Shown: positions 8,219-18,100, counted from the first letter of the stretch. The stretch: DNA of 64,000 bases from Lewinellaceae bacterium (GCA_020636275.1 JACJYD010000001.1:682001-746000), one strand, 5' to 3'. Program-made: numbers and translations. Notes: a model not told the origin generated them from the letters alone.

Positions 8219-9013
8219 TTACTTCACATAATCCGATAACACCCTTACCTCCGTCAGGATGATCGTCCGGGTCGATTCGATACGCTTGCCGATGTCGGCG
8301 TCGCTCATGTTGGGATAGACCTCCTTCCAGGCTTTGCCCTGGTCTTTGTTCATGTCTTCCCAGGTGTTGTAGTAATCGACGGTAGATGCCTGATAGGGGA
8401 ATCCGTCGCCCTGGGGCAGGATCATGTAGGCGATGAGCCAGCCGGCCCGGTTGCCCATGGCGATGTTCTTTTCATGCACGGGCTTGACGAATTTGGTCTC
8501 CATGTCGATCCAGGCATTCCAGCCATCGGCGGGTATCCGCATGAAATTTTCAACCCGGTATCGCGGAGGAGTAGTACCTTCCGCAAAAACCATATCGCCG
8601 GCGGTCCAGATCTCTCTTTTTACCATATCCCGGTAATCCTCGGCCTTTTGGGCGATGGCCCGCTGCTCGTCATTCAGTTTCCCGAACATCGCTTGCCAGG
8701 TTTCGTTGTTTTCTCCGTGAATGGCCGCCCAATTCTTGTAATGGGTGATGGTGAGGTAGTCGTACTCGTTTGCGGTCCCGTAGGGGTAAACGACCCGCTC
8801 AAGTTCCCAGCCGGTGATGTATCCGGCTTTCATTCGTTCCTGGTGAATGGTTTTCCAGATCTTCTCGCATTCGCGGTACTGGTCCTCCATGCCGGGTTTC
8901 ACTTTCATGTACTCGGTGACGACATACTCCTGGTTGTCACCCTGCGCCTTGAGGCCTGTCTGGCAGGCGAGGGTAAAAAAGACCAGGCTGAGAAAAATTA
9001 AAAACGCTTTCAT
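8219..9013 (-). CDS. Secreted protein of unknown function with duplicated alpha/beta-barrel-like halves
   Basis: I place the start at the ATG 9013-9011 (MKAFLIFLSLVFFTLACQTG), since a signal peptide begins there; a longer frame to 9082 would bury it. The cleavage site could be the lipobox-like TLAC or the signal peptidase I site LKAQG. The mature part looks like two related halves: EYVVTEYMKVKPGMEDQY...KAGYITGWELERVVYPYG...YDYLTITHYKNW, and YRVENFMRIPADGWNAWI...AGWLIAYMILPQG...ASTVDYYNTWEDM. This spacing resembles the dimeric alpha/beta-barrel (ABM/EthD-like) fold seen in secreted proteins of Bacteroidota. No catalytic residues recognised. It stands alone, and its 3' end abuts the terminator shared with the STAND gene. 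Confidence 0.65.
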   Translation of the reverse strand: MKAFLIFLSLVFFTLACQTGLKAQGDNQEYVVTEYMKVKPGMEDQYRECEKIWKTIHQERMKAGYITGWELERVVYPYGTANEYDYLTITHYKNWAAIHGENNETWQAMFGKLNDEQRAIAQKAEDYRDMVKREIWTAGDMVFAEGTTPPRYRVENFMRIPADGWNAWIDMETKFVKPVHEKNIAMGNRAGWLIAYMILPQGDGFPYQASTVDYYNTWEDMNKDQGKAWKEVYPNMSDADIGKRIESTRTIILTEVRVLSDYVK

Positions 9014-9173
9014 AATATTGGTTTTATAAAAATGAGAAAAATATGGCCTCCTGTTTGCACAGTCCACTCGCAGGACAAGCATTTTTTTACGAACCGCTTT
9101 TCAAAGTACTATTTTTTTTTGAATTCTTCAGGAGTTACGCATTACTCGTAATCATAGATTTATTAACAGGAGT

Positions 9174-9524
9174 CATGCGAATCAGGGGTTAAAGTTCCTC
9201 GTCGCTCAGTTCTTGATGAAGATTTCAGCATGATACCATATAAGCCCCGTTAGGGGCAGGGCTGTTACGTTCTAGGTAAAGCAGCGTGGTTTGTACAATT
9301 TTACAATTAGCTACAAGCCATACCTTCCCTGTAAGACGATGGTGCCAAAATATTTTGGCACACCACGGGTGCGCTAAATTTATTTGGCGCGGGAAAAGTC
9401 AGGCTTTGCGCGGTCTATAGCCAGAACTTAACAGCCCTGCCCTCTGGGGTTTTTCGCACGTATCGCACCTATTCAATTTCCCCAAAAAGAAGATAGTACG
9501 AAACTTTAGCCCCTGATTCGCATG
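9174..9524. mobile_element. MITE-like element with 23-bp terminal inverted repeats
   Basis: The 616-base gap between 9014 and 9629 holds no gene. Its centre is bounded by CATGCGAATCAGGGG... (9174-9196) and its inverted copy ...CCCCTGATTCGCATG (9502-9524), 23-bp arms with one mismatch. Inside are a second inverted pair (9242-9276 against 9421-9451, around AGCCCCGTTAGGGGC) and a core at 9294-9443 with the perfect 20-bp palindrome GTGCCAAAATATTTTGGCAC (9342-9361). The core is repeated at 53157-53304. No transposase is encoded, so it would need to be mobilised in trans; the terminal repeats and the second copy support this reading. No target-site duplication was identified. Confidence 0.65.
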
Positions 9525-9629
9525 TGTCATGTTGAAGCAGTGCCATAGAAAATCCACCTTACCGAAGGTAAGAAGCATCCCGTCTCCAGGGTGAAGATGA
9601 TCTTTAATGGAGGGAGGATACGGGAAGTA

Positions 9630-10223
9630 TTATTCCTCTTTCGTCGCATTCAACTGATCCAGCACCTTTCCCGTCACATCCAGCGTGTCGTTCACCATCA
9701 GGACGCCGGTGCCGGGACCGTAGCTGAGTATGTAGTCGTAGCCGTTGGCATCGCGCACGGCGGTGAGGACGCTCTTGAGCCGTACTTCGAGCTGATTGTT
9801 GAGGGCTTCGGTTTCGGCCATCAGCTCTTTCGAGAGGCGGTCCTGGTCTTCCATCAGCTTCTGCTGTTTGGCCATCAGGCGCTGCTCTTCCTGGGCGATC
9901 TGGTTGGGCGTCAGCAAACCCTGCTGGATCTTCTCCTGTGCGGCGTTATATTCTTTTTCCAGCGATGCTCCGCGCGAACGAAGCTGGCCGTCGATGTCTT
10001 TTTCTTTCTTGGCCAGTGCCTCCTGCTGGGCTTTGAAATCCGTGAATTTCTCCAGCAGCGTATCGGCATTGACGTAAACGATCTTCAGCGGTGCAGACAT
10101 TTCGGTCTGGACCGTCGTATCCGTCGTTTCAGCCGGCTTCGGCCCCGAAAATTGCTTGACGAGCAAAAATGCCACCAACAGGGTCAGGGCGATATTCCAA
10201 ATGAGAAGGGTGTTGTTTTTCAT
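9630..10223 (-). CDS. OmpH/Skp family periplasmic chaperone
   Basis: Start taken as ATG at 10223 (MKNNTLLIWNIAL), since the longer frame to 10247 would overlap the promoter at 10245-10252. Residues 5-25 form an uncleaved-looking membrane anchor or signal. Then IVYVNADTLLEKFTDF, the typical first strand of OmpH/Skp proteins, leads into a long coiled coil (~65-150, rich in Glu, Lys, Gln and Ala) and a closing segment NGYDYILSYGPGTGVLMVND, DVTGKVLDQLN. Skp-like proteins hold unfolded outer-membrane proteins in the periplasm. At 197 residues it has the normal family length. It is a single gene with its own promoter. Confidence 0.9.
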   Translation of the reverse strand: MKNNTLLIWNIALTLLVAFLLVKQFSGPKPAETTDTTVQTEMSAPLKIVYVNADTLLEKFTDFKAQQEALAKKEKDIDGQLRSRGASLEKEYNAAQEKIQQGLLTPNQIAQEEQRLMAKQQKLMEDQDRLSKELMAETEALNNQLEVRLKSVLTAVRDANGYDYILSYGPGTGVLMVNDTLDVTGKVLDQLNATKEE

Positions 10224-10244
10224 GCTTTTTGGTATGATTTTCGG

Positions 10245-10252
10245 CAAAAGTA
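10245..10252 (-). promoter_or_regulatory. Bacteroidota -7 promoter element for ompH-like gene
   Basis: On the minus strand TACTTTTG matches the Bacteroidota -7 consensus TAnnTTTG and lies 22 bases upstream of the start codon at 10223. I see no clear -33 TTTG. Confidence 0.5.
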
Positions 10253-10293
10253 CGTAAAAAGTTGAGAGTGGAGAGTGATGTCGGGCGAGGCAA

Positions 10294-11745
10294 CTAATAC
10301 TTCATACACACATTCTTCGCCTCCGTAAAAAACCTCAGGGCTTCCCAGCCGCCTTCGCGGCCGACACCCGAGTGTTTCACGCCGCCGAAAGGGGTGCGCA
10401 GGTCGCGCAGCATCCAGCAGTTGATCCAGACGATGCCGGCTTGCAGGCGCTCGGCGACGCGCTGGGCGCGCTGGAGATTGTTGGTCCAAACCGTGCTGGC
10501 AAGGCCGTATTGCACGCCGTTGGCCAGGGCAATGGCTTCTTCTTCGGTATCGAAGGGCTGGATGGTCACCACCGGACCGAAGATCTCTTCCTGGTTGGTG
10601 CGGCAGCTGATGGGCAGTCCTTCGATTATAGCGGGACGAAGGAAATAACCGCCTTCGCACTCGCCGCCCACCTCCACAGGCGTGCCGCCGCAGAGGATCT
10701 TGCCTCCTTCCACTTCGGCGAGTTTCAGGTAACTCTGCACTTTTTCCATATGGGCCTTCGACACGAGTGCCCCCAGGTCGCTGACTGGTAAGGCGGGGTC
10801 GCCCACTTTCAAAAACTGCGTGCGTTTGACAAACTCGTCGCGGAAGCGTTCGTAGATCGGACGCTCGACATAGATGCGCGAGCCGCAGAGGCAGATCTGT
10901 CCGTTGTTGGAAAACGAGGAGCGCAGCGTGTCGACCATCATCTGGTTGAAGTCGCAGTCGGCGAAAATGATATTGGGGTTTTTGCCGCCCAGTTCGAGCG
11001 ACAATTTCTTGAACACCGGCGCTGCCGTCTCGGCGATCTTGCGGCCGGTAGCGGTACCGCCGGTAAAAGAGATGGCTTTCACGCGGGGATGCTCCACAAT
11101 GGCCTGTCCGGTCTTGGGGCCCAGTCCGTGCACGATGTTAAGTACGCCGGGCGGCAGTCCGCCCTCCATGCAGGCCTTGCTGAGCAGGTAAGCTGTCATG
11201 GGCGTCAGTTCGGAAGGCTTGCTTACCACGCAGTTGCCCGAGGCCAGAGCCGGGGCGATCTTCCAGGTGAAAAGGTAGAGCGGCAGGTTCCACGGACTGA
11301 TACAGCCCACTACTCCCAGCGGTTGCCGCAGGGTGTAGTTGATCGCTTGTCCTTCCATGTGGTGGCTCTCTGCTGCAAAGTGCAGGATCGCAGTTGCGAA
11401 AAACCGCAAATTCTCATGCGCCCGGGGTATATCCACCGTCGAGGCCATCGACACCGGTTTGCCCGAATCGACGCTCTCCGCTTTCGCAAACTCCTCCAGG
11501 TTTTGTTCGATGATATCCGCTACCCGCATCAATATCCGGAAGCGTTTCCTCACCCCGCAACTCGACCATTCGGGAAATGCTTTTTCAGCCGCCTCCACCG
11601 CCCTCTGCACATCCCGCTCGTCGGAGTCGGGAATGTACGAATACACCTGCCCGATGGCGGGGTTGATGTTGTCGATATATTCGCCTGATTCGGGAGGTAC
11701 AAGAGCGCCTGCGATGTAATTTTTAAGGTATTTATCGGGTTTCAT
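10294..11745 (-). CDS. NAD(P)-dependent aldehyde dehydrogenase
   Basis: 483 residues, the usual length of the ALDH superfamily. All catalytic landmarks are present: the PWN motif (Asn153) of the oxyanion hole, FTGGTATGR for cofactor binding, general-base Glu251 in LELGGKNP, nucleophile Cys285 in NGQICLCGSR, and EEIFGPVV. It oxidises an aldehyde to a carboxylate in the cytoplasm. The SRIYVE..IY..F segment and overall pattern recall 2-aminomuconic/2-hydroxymuconic semialdehyde dehydrogenases (ALDH8 type), enzymes of kynurenine or aromatic breakdown, but no other pathway gene is adjacent, so the substrate is open. A heptamer-type hairpin (11748-11856) begins two bases upstream of its start codon. 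Confidence 0.9.
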   Translation of the reverse strand: MKPDKYLKNYIAGALVPPESGEYIDNINPAIGQVYSYIPDSDERDVQRAVEAAEKAFPEWSSCGVRKRFRILMRVADIIEQNLEEFAKAESVDSGKPVSMASTVDIPRAHENLRFFATAILHFAAESHHMEGQAINYTLRQPLGVVGCISPWNLPLYLFTWKIAPALASGNCVVSKPSELTPMTAYLLSKACMEGGLPPGVLNIVHGLGPKTGQAIVEHPRVKAISFTGGTATGRKIAETAAPVFKKLSLELGGKNPNIIFADCDFNQMMVDTLRSSFSNNGQICLCGSRIYVERPIYERFRDEFVKRTQFLKVGDPALPVSDLGALVSKAHMEKVQSYLKLAEVEGGKILCGGTPVEVGGECEGGYFLRPAIIEGLPISCRTNQEEIFGPVVTIQPFDTEEEAIALANGVQYGLASTVWTNNLQRAQRVAERLQAGIVWINCWMLRDLRTPFGGVKHSGVGREGGWEALRFFTEAKNVCMKY

Positions 11746-11747
11746 TT

Positions 11748-11856
11748 ATAGTTTTTAAGTTTATGAGGGTATGAGTTTTTTTGGGAGTTTTTAAGTTTAT
11801 GAGGATATGAGTTTTTAAGGGTGCCAAACTTATACCCTCATAAACTTAAAAACTAT
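11748..11856. repeat. Inverted and direct repeats of a GTTTTTAAGTTTATGAGG unit
   Basis: ATAGTTTTTAAGTTTATGAG... starts at 11748. It is repeated directly near 11787-11816 and returns inverted (...CTCATAAACTTAAAAACTAT) ending at 11856. The outer arms are ~31 bp and nearly perfect. It fills the gap between 11745 and the end of the gene at 11864. The same sequence type forms the hairpin at 22855-22919 and a single arm at 62906-62940. Confidence 0.8.
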
Positions 11857-11863
11857 TTAATTA

Positions 11864-12877
11864 TCAAAAACTCCCCGACGCCTCCCTATACACCACCGCC
11901 ATCAACACCTGACCGACGGCACGCAAGGTGTCTTTGTCGATGACGTCCATATTGTCGTTGTGGGTGTGCCAGTGAGCGGGGAAACCGGTTTCGGTATCGG
12001 AGGGGCGGTTAATGATGTCGATCATCGGGATCTTGGCGATGGTATTGACGAAAAGGTGATCGTCGACGAGCTCGGGGGTGGGGATGTCGACGAAGAGGTT
12101 GCCGTGGCCCATACCCTGCGCCATACGCCAGATCTTGTTCATGACGTCGGGAGCGTAGGTCATCGACAGGCGCTCCTTCGTGAACCGGGCGCCGGCCGCG
12201 CCTACCATGTCGAGGAGGATGCCGTAGCGGGGTTTGTAGTTGCCGGTATGCGGGTTCTTGGCCCAGTATTGCGAACCGAGACAGTAGGTGTCGTATTCGT
12301 TGCTGCCGGAGTGTCCATAGTCTTCGGCATCGAAAAAGACGATGTCGACGCCGAAATTAAGAGGATCGATGGGGTTGGCCTGTAGCAAGCGGGCCACTTC
12401 GAGGAGGATACCCACGCCGCTGCCGCCATCATCGGCCCCCAGGATGGGCTCGTAGACGCGGTCGGTGTTGATGGGCGAGTCGGCGATGTGGCGCGTATCC
12501 CAATGGGCGGACAACACAATGCGCCGCTTTGCCTCCGGGTTGTACCGCCCAATGATGTTCGTCGCTTTGAGCACGGTGCCGGTATAGGCCGTGGCCTGAA
12601 AATCCTGCTCGACTACGTCAAGGCCATAGCCCTTGAGCTGGCTCACCAGCCACTCCTTCGTCGCCTGGTGCCCCGGCGAATTGGTGGTGCGCGGACCGAA
12701 GTCGACCTGTTTCTTTACATACAAATATGCCGAGTCGGCATTGAAGGCAGGTACCTTGTACGTCTTGGCCGCAGGCGGCGGCGTATCGGTATCCGTGCCG
12801 GGTTTGTCGTTTTTACAGGAAAGAGTCCAGAGCAGAAGGACTGAGGAGACGAAAATTGAAGCTTTTATTAGGCGCAT
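11864..12877 (-). CDS. M28-family lipoprotein, glutaminyl-peptide cyclotransferase-like
   Basis: 337 residues with a lipoprotein signal (LLLWTLSC, Cys21) and a Thr/Pro-rich linker. The catalytic fold shows the single-zinc pattern of bacterial glutaminyl cyclases and M28 peptidases: VLSAHWDTR (His125), GADDGGSGVG (Asp149/150), FFDAEDYG (Glu185), LLDMVGA and a closing HWHTHND. The sequence VDFGPRTTNSPGH near the N-terminus is also typical of the cyclotransferase branch. Such enzymes convert N-terminal Gln to pyroglutamate; in Bacteroidota that protects secreted proteins in the periplasm. A plain aminopeptidase role remains possible. Single gene, flanked by repeat hairpins. Confidence 0.85.
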   Translation of the reverse strand: MRLIKASIFVSSVLLLWTLSCKNDKPGTDTDTPPPAAKTYKVPAFNADSAYLYVKKQVDFGPRTTNSPGHQATKEWLVSQLKGYGLDVVEQDFQATAYTGTVLKATNIIGRYNPEAKRRIVLSAHWDTRHIADSPINTDRVYEPILGADDGGSGVGILLEVARLLQANPIDPLNFGVDIVFFDAEDYGHSGSNEYDTYCLGSQYWAKNPHTGNYKPRYGILLDMVGAAGARFTKERLSMTYAPDVMNKIWRMAQGMGHGNLFVDIPTPELVDDHLFVNTIAKIPMIDIINRPSDTETGFPAHWHTHNDNMDVIDKDTLRAVGQVLMAVVYREASGSF

Positions 12878-12884
12878 GGGGACT

Positions 12885-13110
12885 TTAGTTTTTAGTGTTT
12901 AGTTTTTAATTTTTAGTGTTTAGTTTTTAGTTTCCGTACTAGCAGCGTCTTCTCCCGGCAGGCTAAGGTTTACCCACTTTTTTTCGTGCTACTCACCCAC
13001 CTCAAAAGCCCCAGCGGGGCGACCTGTTTATAGCTTCCTGCTAGAAGTTTCAAGTACCTGGTTTTTAGTTCCTTCAGATAAATTCAAACCCACTAAAAAC
13101 TCAAAACTAG
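12885..13110. repeat. AGTTTTT heptamer array with inverted partner and a GC-rich hairpin
   Basis: From 12885 to 12933 runs a tandem array of 7-bp units of the type TTAGTTT/TTAGTGT. A shorter inverted counterpart (CACTAAAAACTCAAAACTAG) lies at 13091-13110 and overlaps the last codon of thiL by a few bases. Between them is AGCCCCAGCGGGGC, followed by GACCTGTTTATAGC, a REP-like motif resembling those in the elements near 9.2 and 53.2 kb. No gene in this gap. Confidence 0.65.
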
Positions 13111-14144
13111 AAATGCTTCCACCCCTGAGCGGTGATCGGATGCACATGCCCACCGGTAGTATGTAACACAACGCCGTCTTCGGGGGCTGTCATCTCTCCG
13201 GCGATGTAAATGTCGGACATGTACTTCACTTTTTCGACATCTTTGGGGTCGATGGTGAAGAGCAGTTCGTAATCTTCGCCGCCGCTCAGGGCGCAGGTAA
13301 TGGGGTCGAGTTTGAAATCCAGGGCCTGCATTTGGGCTTCGGGGTGGATCGGCACGTTGGCTTCTTCGATGAAAGCGCCCAGTCCGGAGCGCCTGCAAAG
13401 GTGCAACAGGTCGGAGGCCAATCCGTCGGACACATCGATCATGGCGGTGGGCACGAGGCCGGCGCGGGCAAACTGCTCGATCATGTCGCGGCGTGCCTCG
13501 GGCTTGAGCTGGCGGCCGACGAGGTAGGCTTTTTCTTCCAGACTGGGTTGCAGATTCGGGTTGTCGAGATAGAGCTGCTTTTCCCGCTCCAGGATCTGCA
13601 GACCGAGGTAGGCCGCGCCGAGATCGCCGGTGATGCAGATCAGATCGCCTTTTTTGGCCGTATGCCGGTAGGCGAGCTTTCCACGCTCTCCCTGTCCGAT
13701 CGCCGTGATGCTGATAAAAAGCCCCCTTGGCGAGGCCGTCGTATCGCCTCCGACCAGGTCGACCTGGTAGCGTTCGCAGGCGGCGTAGATACCTGCGTAG
13801 ATCTCATCGACCGCCTCGACCGAAAAGCGGTTCGACAGGGCCATCGACACGGTGATCTGCTTGGGAATGGCGTTCATTGCATAAATATCCGACAGGTTGA
13901 CTACCACCGATTTGTAGCCCAGGTGTTTGAGGGGGTAGTACATCAGGTCGAAATGAACGCCTTCGACCAGCAGGTCTGTGGAAACGATCGTAAGATGATC
14001 TCCATTATCGATAACGGCCGCATCGTCGCCCACTCCGAAAAGGGTGGAGGCCTGTACCGGCTTCCGGTCTTTGGTCAGCCGCTCGATGAGCCCGAATTCC
14101 CCGAGCTCGCTGATCTCAGTGCGTTTAGGTTGGTCGTTGGACAT
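13107..14144 (-). CDS. thiL: Thiamine-monophosphate kinase
   Basis: ThiL phosphorylates thiamine phosphate to thiamine diphosphate with ATP. The PurM/ThiL-type motifs are all visible: ELGEFGLIERL, GVGDDAAVID for Mg-ATP binding, STDLLVEGVHFDL, ITGDLGAAYLG, DVSDGLASDLLH and SGGEDYELLFT. I use the ATG at 14144 (MSNDQPKRTE), because an upstream ATG at 14168 lies within the promoter element at 14166-14173. That gives 345 residues, a normal length. No other thiamine gene is adjacent. Confidence 0.93.
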   Translation of the reverse strand: MSNDQPKRTEISELGEFGLIERLTKDRKPVQASTLFGVGDDAAVIDNGDHLTIVSTDLLVEGVHFDLMYYPLKHLGYKSVVVNLSDIYAMNAIPKQITVSMALSNRFSVEAVDEIYAGIYAACERYQVDLVGGDTTASPRGLFISITAIGQGERGKLAYRHTAKKGDLICITGDLGAAYLGLQILEREKQLYLDNPNLQPSLEEKAYLVGRQLKPEARRDMIEQFARAGLVPTAMIDVSDGLASDLLHLCRRSGLGAFIEEANVPIHPEAQMQALDFKLDPITCALSGGEDYELLFTIDPKDVEKVKYMSDIYIAGEMTAPEDGVVLHTTGGHVHPITAQGWKHF

Positions 14145-14165
14145 GGTCTCTTCTTTTTCTGGGGG

Positions 14166-14173
14166 CAAAGGTA
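14166..14173 (-). promoter_or_regulatory. Bacteroidota -7 promoter element for thiL
   Basis: On the minus strand TACCTTTG fits TAnnTTTG exactly, 21 bases before the ATG at 14144. The heptamer hairpin at 14182-14255 occupies the place where the -33 box would be. Confidence 0.55.
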
Positions 14174-14181
14174 AAATATTA

Positions 14182-14255
14182 GGTGAAGAGTGAAGAGTGA
14201 AGGGTGAAGAGAATAGTTCCCTTCACCCTTCACCCTTCACTCTTCACTCTTCACC
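14182..14255. repeat. GTGAAGR heptamer hairpin with 28-bp arms
   Basis: Left arm 14182-14209 is four 7-bp units of GTGAAGA/GTGAAGG. Right arm 14228-14255 is its exact reverse complement (28 of 28). The loop is 18 bases. It lies between the divergent genes thiL and 14343-15077. Most of the right arm recurs, in one stretch of 28 bases, inside the coding region at 62540-62572. Confidence 0.85.
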
Positions 14256-14342
14256 CGATAAATTGAACCATTCGTAAAAAAAATCCATTCTCAAAGGAAA
14301 TAAAAACTCATTTTTGGAAAAATTCAAAACTAAACTTCACCT

Positions 14343-15077
14343 ATGAAAATCAAATCGCTTTTTCTCGCCGTCGGCATCCTGTTGTCGGCTAATGCCGTTT
14401 CGCACGCTCAAACGGCGGATGAGATCATCAACAGCTACCTCGATGCGATCGGGGGCGTCGAACACTGGAAAAACTTCAACTCTATGCGGGTGACGGGCAA
14501 TGCCATCCAGATGGGCGTCAACTACCCGTTCACGGTTATTTCCATGCGGCCCAACCTGCAGAAAGTCGTCGCCGATGTGATGGGCAAACAATTCATCGAA
14601 GCTTACGACGGCGAATCGGCCTGGGGACTCAACCCCTTCACCGGCGCCACCGAACCCCAGAAAAAGACGGAGGAAGAAAGCAAGGAATCGGCTATGCAAC
14701 ACTTCGAAAGCGACTTTATCGATTATAAAGACAAGGGCTATACCGTTACCCTCGAAGGCACCGAAGAGATCGAAGGGGCCAAATGCTACAATCTCAAGCT
14801 GGTAAAAGAAGAAGGCCGCGAGGAATACCACTTCATCGACGCCGAAAACTACGTGCCGATCATGACGCGCAGTTTTATCCCCACCGGCGAGATGAAGGGC
14901 CAGGCTGTGGAGACCTATTTTAGCGACTATCAGGAAGTTGAAGGCACGGGCGTTGTCGTCGCTTTCACCATGGAGCAGCGCTTCAACGGCCAGGTCGTCA
15001 TGCAAATGGTCACCGAAAAAGTGGAATTCAATCCGGAGGACCTGACGAAGGAGTCGTTTGCGTTTCCGGAGAAATAA
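14343..15077 (+). CDS. LolA-like outer-membrane lipoprotein-sorting protein family
   Basis: 244 residues with a signal peptide cleaved after SHAQ (residue ~23). It begins ADEIINSYLDAIGGVEHWKN, typical of Bacteroidota LolA-like proteins. Repeated beta-strand segments follow: MRVTGNAIQMGVNYPFTV, FIEAYDGESAWGLNPFTG, YTVTLEGTEEIEGAKCYNL, EYHFIDAENYVPIMT. This half-barrel fold binds acyl chains in LolA, which carries lipoproteins across the periplasm, but many family members have other ligands. Translation of the next gene (15153) starts 75 bases downstream across a heptamer hairpin. Confidence 0.75.
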   Translation: MKIKSLFLAVGILLSANAVSHAQTADEIINSYLDAIGGVEHWKNFNSMRVTGNAIQMGVNYPFTVISMRPNLQKVVADVMGKQFIEAYDGESAWGLNPFTGATEPQKKTEEESKESAMQHFESDFIDYKDKGYTVTLEGTEEIEGAKCYNLKLVKEEGREEYHFIDAENYVPIMTRSFIPTGEMKGQAVETYFSDYQEVEGTGVVVAFTMEQRFNGQVVMQMVTEKVEFNPEDLTKESFAFPEK

Positions 15078-15083
15078 TTTTTT

Positions 15084-15149
15084 GAGTGATTGGTGATTAG
15101 TGATTAGTTTAAATCGCCAATCACTAATCGCCAATCACTAATCACCAGA
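15084..15149. repeat. GTGATTR heptamer hairpin
   Basis: GTGATTGGTGATTAGTGATT units (from 15085) face inverted units AATCACTAATCGCCAATC... ending with AATCACCA at 15147. The right side has two more heptamers than the left. The array ends about five bases before the ATG at 15153, so it occupies the leader of that gene. Confidence 0.75.
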
Positions 15150-15152
15150 ACT

Positions 15153-18100
15153 ATGAAAACATTCCTACCCATTATCTCCTTTCTCTTCCTGGCACCAAGC
15201 CTCTTCGCCCAATCCCCCCTCCAGATCCCTTTCGGCAACCTCCGGGTGCGCAGCATCGGACCTGCGGTGATGAGCGGACGGGTGACTTCCATCACGGGGG
15301 TCAATAGCGATCATCGGACCTTTTACATCGGCGCAGCGAACGGCGGCGTCTGGAAAACCAATAACGGTGGCGGCTATTTCCAACCCATTTTCGACGAACA
15401 ACCCCAATCGATCGGATCTATCGCGGTCGATCAGGCGCATCCGGATACGATCTGGGTGGGAACCGGTGAACCCTGGGTGCGCAACTCCACTTCAGTAGGC
15501 ACGGGTCTCTACCGCACGACCAACGGCGGGAAAACCTGGAACCTGGTTGGGTTGGAGAATTCCGAACGCATTTCCAACATCATCCTCGACCCCAACGATC
15601 CGGCTACGATATACGTTGCCGTGCAGGGGCATCTCTGGAACGCCAACGAAGACCGGGGCTTGTACAAGTCCACCGATTTCGGGCAGACCTGGGAGCGTAT
15701 CCTCTATGTCGATGCGAATACGGGCTGCGCCGATCTCAGCATGGACCCCACCAACCCCGATGTGCTTTACGCCTCTATGTGGGACCACCGCCGCTATCCC
15801 GACTTTTTCCAATCGGGCGGACCCGGCAGCGGGCTGTACAAAACCACGGATGGCGGGAAGACCTGGACGCGCCTCACCAAAGACCTGCCCGAGGGGCAAT
15901 TAGGGCGTATGGCTGTCGCGGTGGCGCCTTCCAACCCCGAGGTGGTCTACCTCACCGTAGAGTGTGAGCAAAAAGAAGGCAAAGGCCTCTACCGGTCCGA
16001 CGATGCAGGCCAGAGCTGGAAAAAGGTGAGCACCGACTTCAACGTCACCGTGCGCCCCTTCTACTTCGCACGCCTGGTGGTCGACCCCAACGACGAGAAC
16101 AAGATCTACAAATGCGGGCTCAATCTCACCGTCAGCGAAGACGGCGGAAAGACCTTCCGCACCGTGGCCAGCGGCGTGCACTCCGATGTCCATGCCGTGT
16201 GGGTAGCTCCTGGCGATTCGAAGTTCGTGGTCATCGGAACCGACGGCGGCGCCTACCGCTCGCTCGACGGCGGGACGGTGTTCGAGATGTTCATGGATCT
16301 GCCCATTTCGCAGTTCTACCAGGTCAGCGTCGACGACGCCAAACCATTCAACGTATACGGCGGCTTGCAGGACAACGGTTCCTGGTACGGCCCCTCCGCC
16401 AGCCCCGGCGGTGTGGAAAACAGCGACTGGGACCTTTCGAACTGGGGCGATGGCTTCTATTCCTTCCCCCATCCGACCAACCCCGACATCATCTACTCCG
16501 AATCGCAGGGCGGCAACCTGGTGCGCCACAACCGCCGCGACGGACAGACCAAAGACATCAAGCCCCTGCCGGAAGCCGGCGAACCCGAATACCGCTTCAA
16601 CTGGAACGCCCCTATTCACATCAGCCCCAACAACCCTGAGCGCCTTTACTTCGGCGGCCAATTTCTCTTCATGACCGAAGACCGGGGCAACTCCTGGACC
16701 CGTCTCGGTCCCGACCTGACTACCAACGACCCCCAACGCCAACGGCAGAAGAGATCGGGCGGCTTTACCATCGACAATTCGGGCGCGGAAAACAACGCCA
16801 CGATCTACGCCATCGGCGAATCGCCCCGCGATGAAAAGGTCATCTGGGCCGGCACCGACGACGGCAACCTCCAGGTGACCGCCGATGGCGGCAAGACCTG
16901 GACCAACGTAGCGCCCAACATCCCCGGCCTGCCGCCTTTTACCTGGTGCAGTTCGGTGGAACCCGGCCACTTCGACCGCAATACCTGCTATGCGACCTTC
17001 GACGGGCACCGCACGGGCGACAAAACTACCTACCTGTTCAAGACCACCGACCTGGGCAAAACCTGGACCAGCCTCGCCACATCCGACATTGAGGGCTATG
17101 CCCATATCATCCGCGAGGACCTGCAGGCGGCCAGCCTGCTCTTCCTGGGCACCGAATTCGGCCTTTATATCTCCCTCGACGGCGGGCTAAGCTGGAAGCG
17201 GTTTGAGAATAATTTACCGAAAACGGCCGTCATGGGCCTGGCCATCCACCCGCGCGACCACGCACTCGTCATCGCCACCCACGGCCGCGGCATTTACATC
17301 TTCGACGACCTGACGCCCTTGCGGCAGATCACACCCGAAGTCGTGAGCCAGGACCTCGTTTTCCTCGAAACCGGGCCCACCTACCTCAAGCTCGCCCGCA
17401 ACGGACGACCCTTCGGCGGCGCCGGTAATTTTACAGGTGAAAATCCCGACGAATCGGCCTCGATCACGTATTATTTGAAAAAACGCCACACCATAGGCAA
17501 GATGAGCATGGCCGTCTACGGCCCCGACGGCAAGCTGATCAAGGAACTGCCCGGCGGCAAGAGCGGCGGCATCAACACCGTGAGCCTGCCGACGCGCCTG
17601 CCTATGCCCAAGGCCGCGCCGACCAACAACCGCAGCGCGCTCTTCGGGTCTGCCTTTCCGCCCACTTTGCCCGAAGGGCAATACAAGGTGGTGATCACCA
17701 AGGGAAAAGCCGAATACACCGGCACTTTCGAACTCATCTTCGATCCCGATGCCGAAGCCACCTATCCCGCCGCCGACCGAAAATTGGGCCATGATACCCA
17801 GATGCGCCTCTACGATCTGACCAACCAGTGCGGCTATGTCTACTTCCAACTCGAGGCCATGCATACCCAGGCCGCCGACCGCAAAGGACAGGTGACCAAG
17901 AAAAAACTGGTGGAACAGATGGCTCAATTCGCCAAAGAGACCGAGACCCTGAAAAACTCGCTCGTCTCCCTCGAAGGCGATTTCTACGTCGATGAAGACG
18001 CCAACATCCGCGAGGATATCTCCACGCTCTACCTGGCCATCAGCCAATATCCCGGCAAACCCTCCGACCGGCAGCTCGCCAAGGCAACCGAGTTGGAGCA

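Noticed and set aside
9591..10265. 224-codon forward frame over the OmpH gene
   Set aside because: Antisense shadow of the coiled-coil gene 9630-10223; His/Leu/Gly-rich translation without family features.
15900..17105. 401-codon reverse frame inside the BNR protein
   Set aside because: Arises from GC-rich third positions of the real gene on the forward strand.
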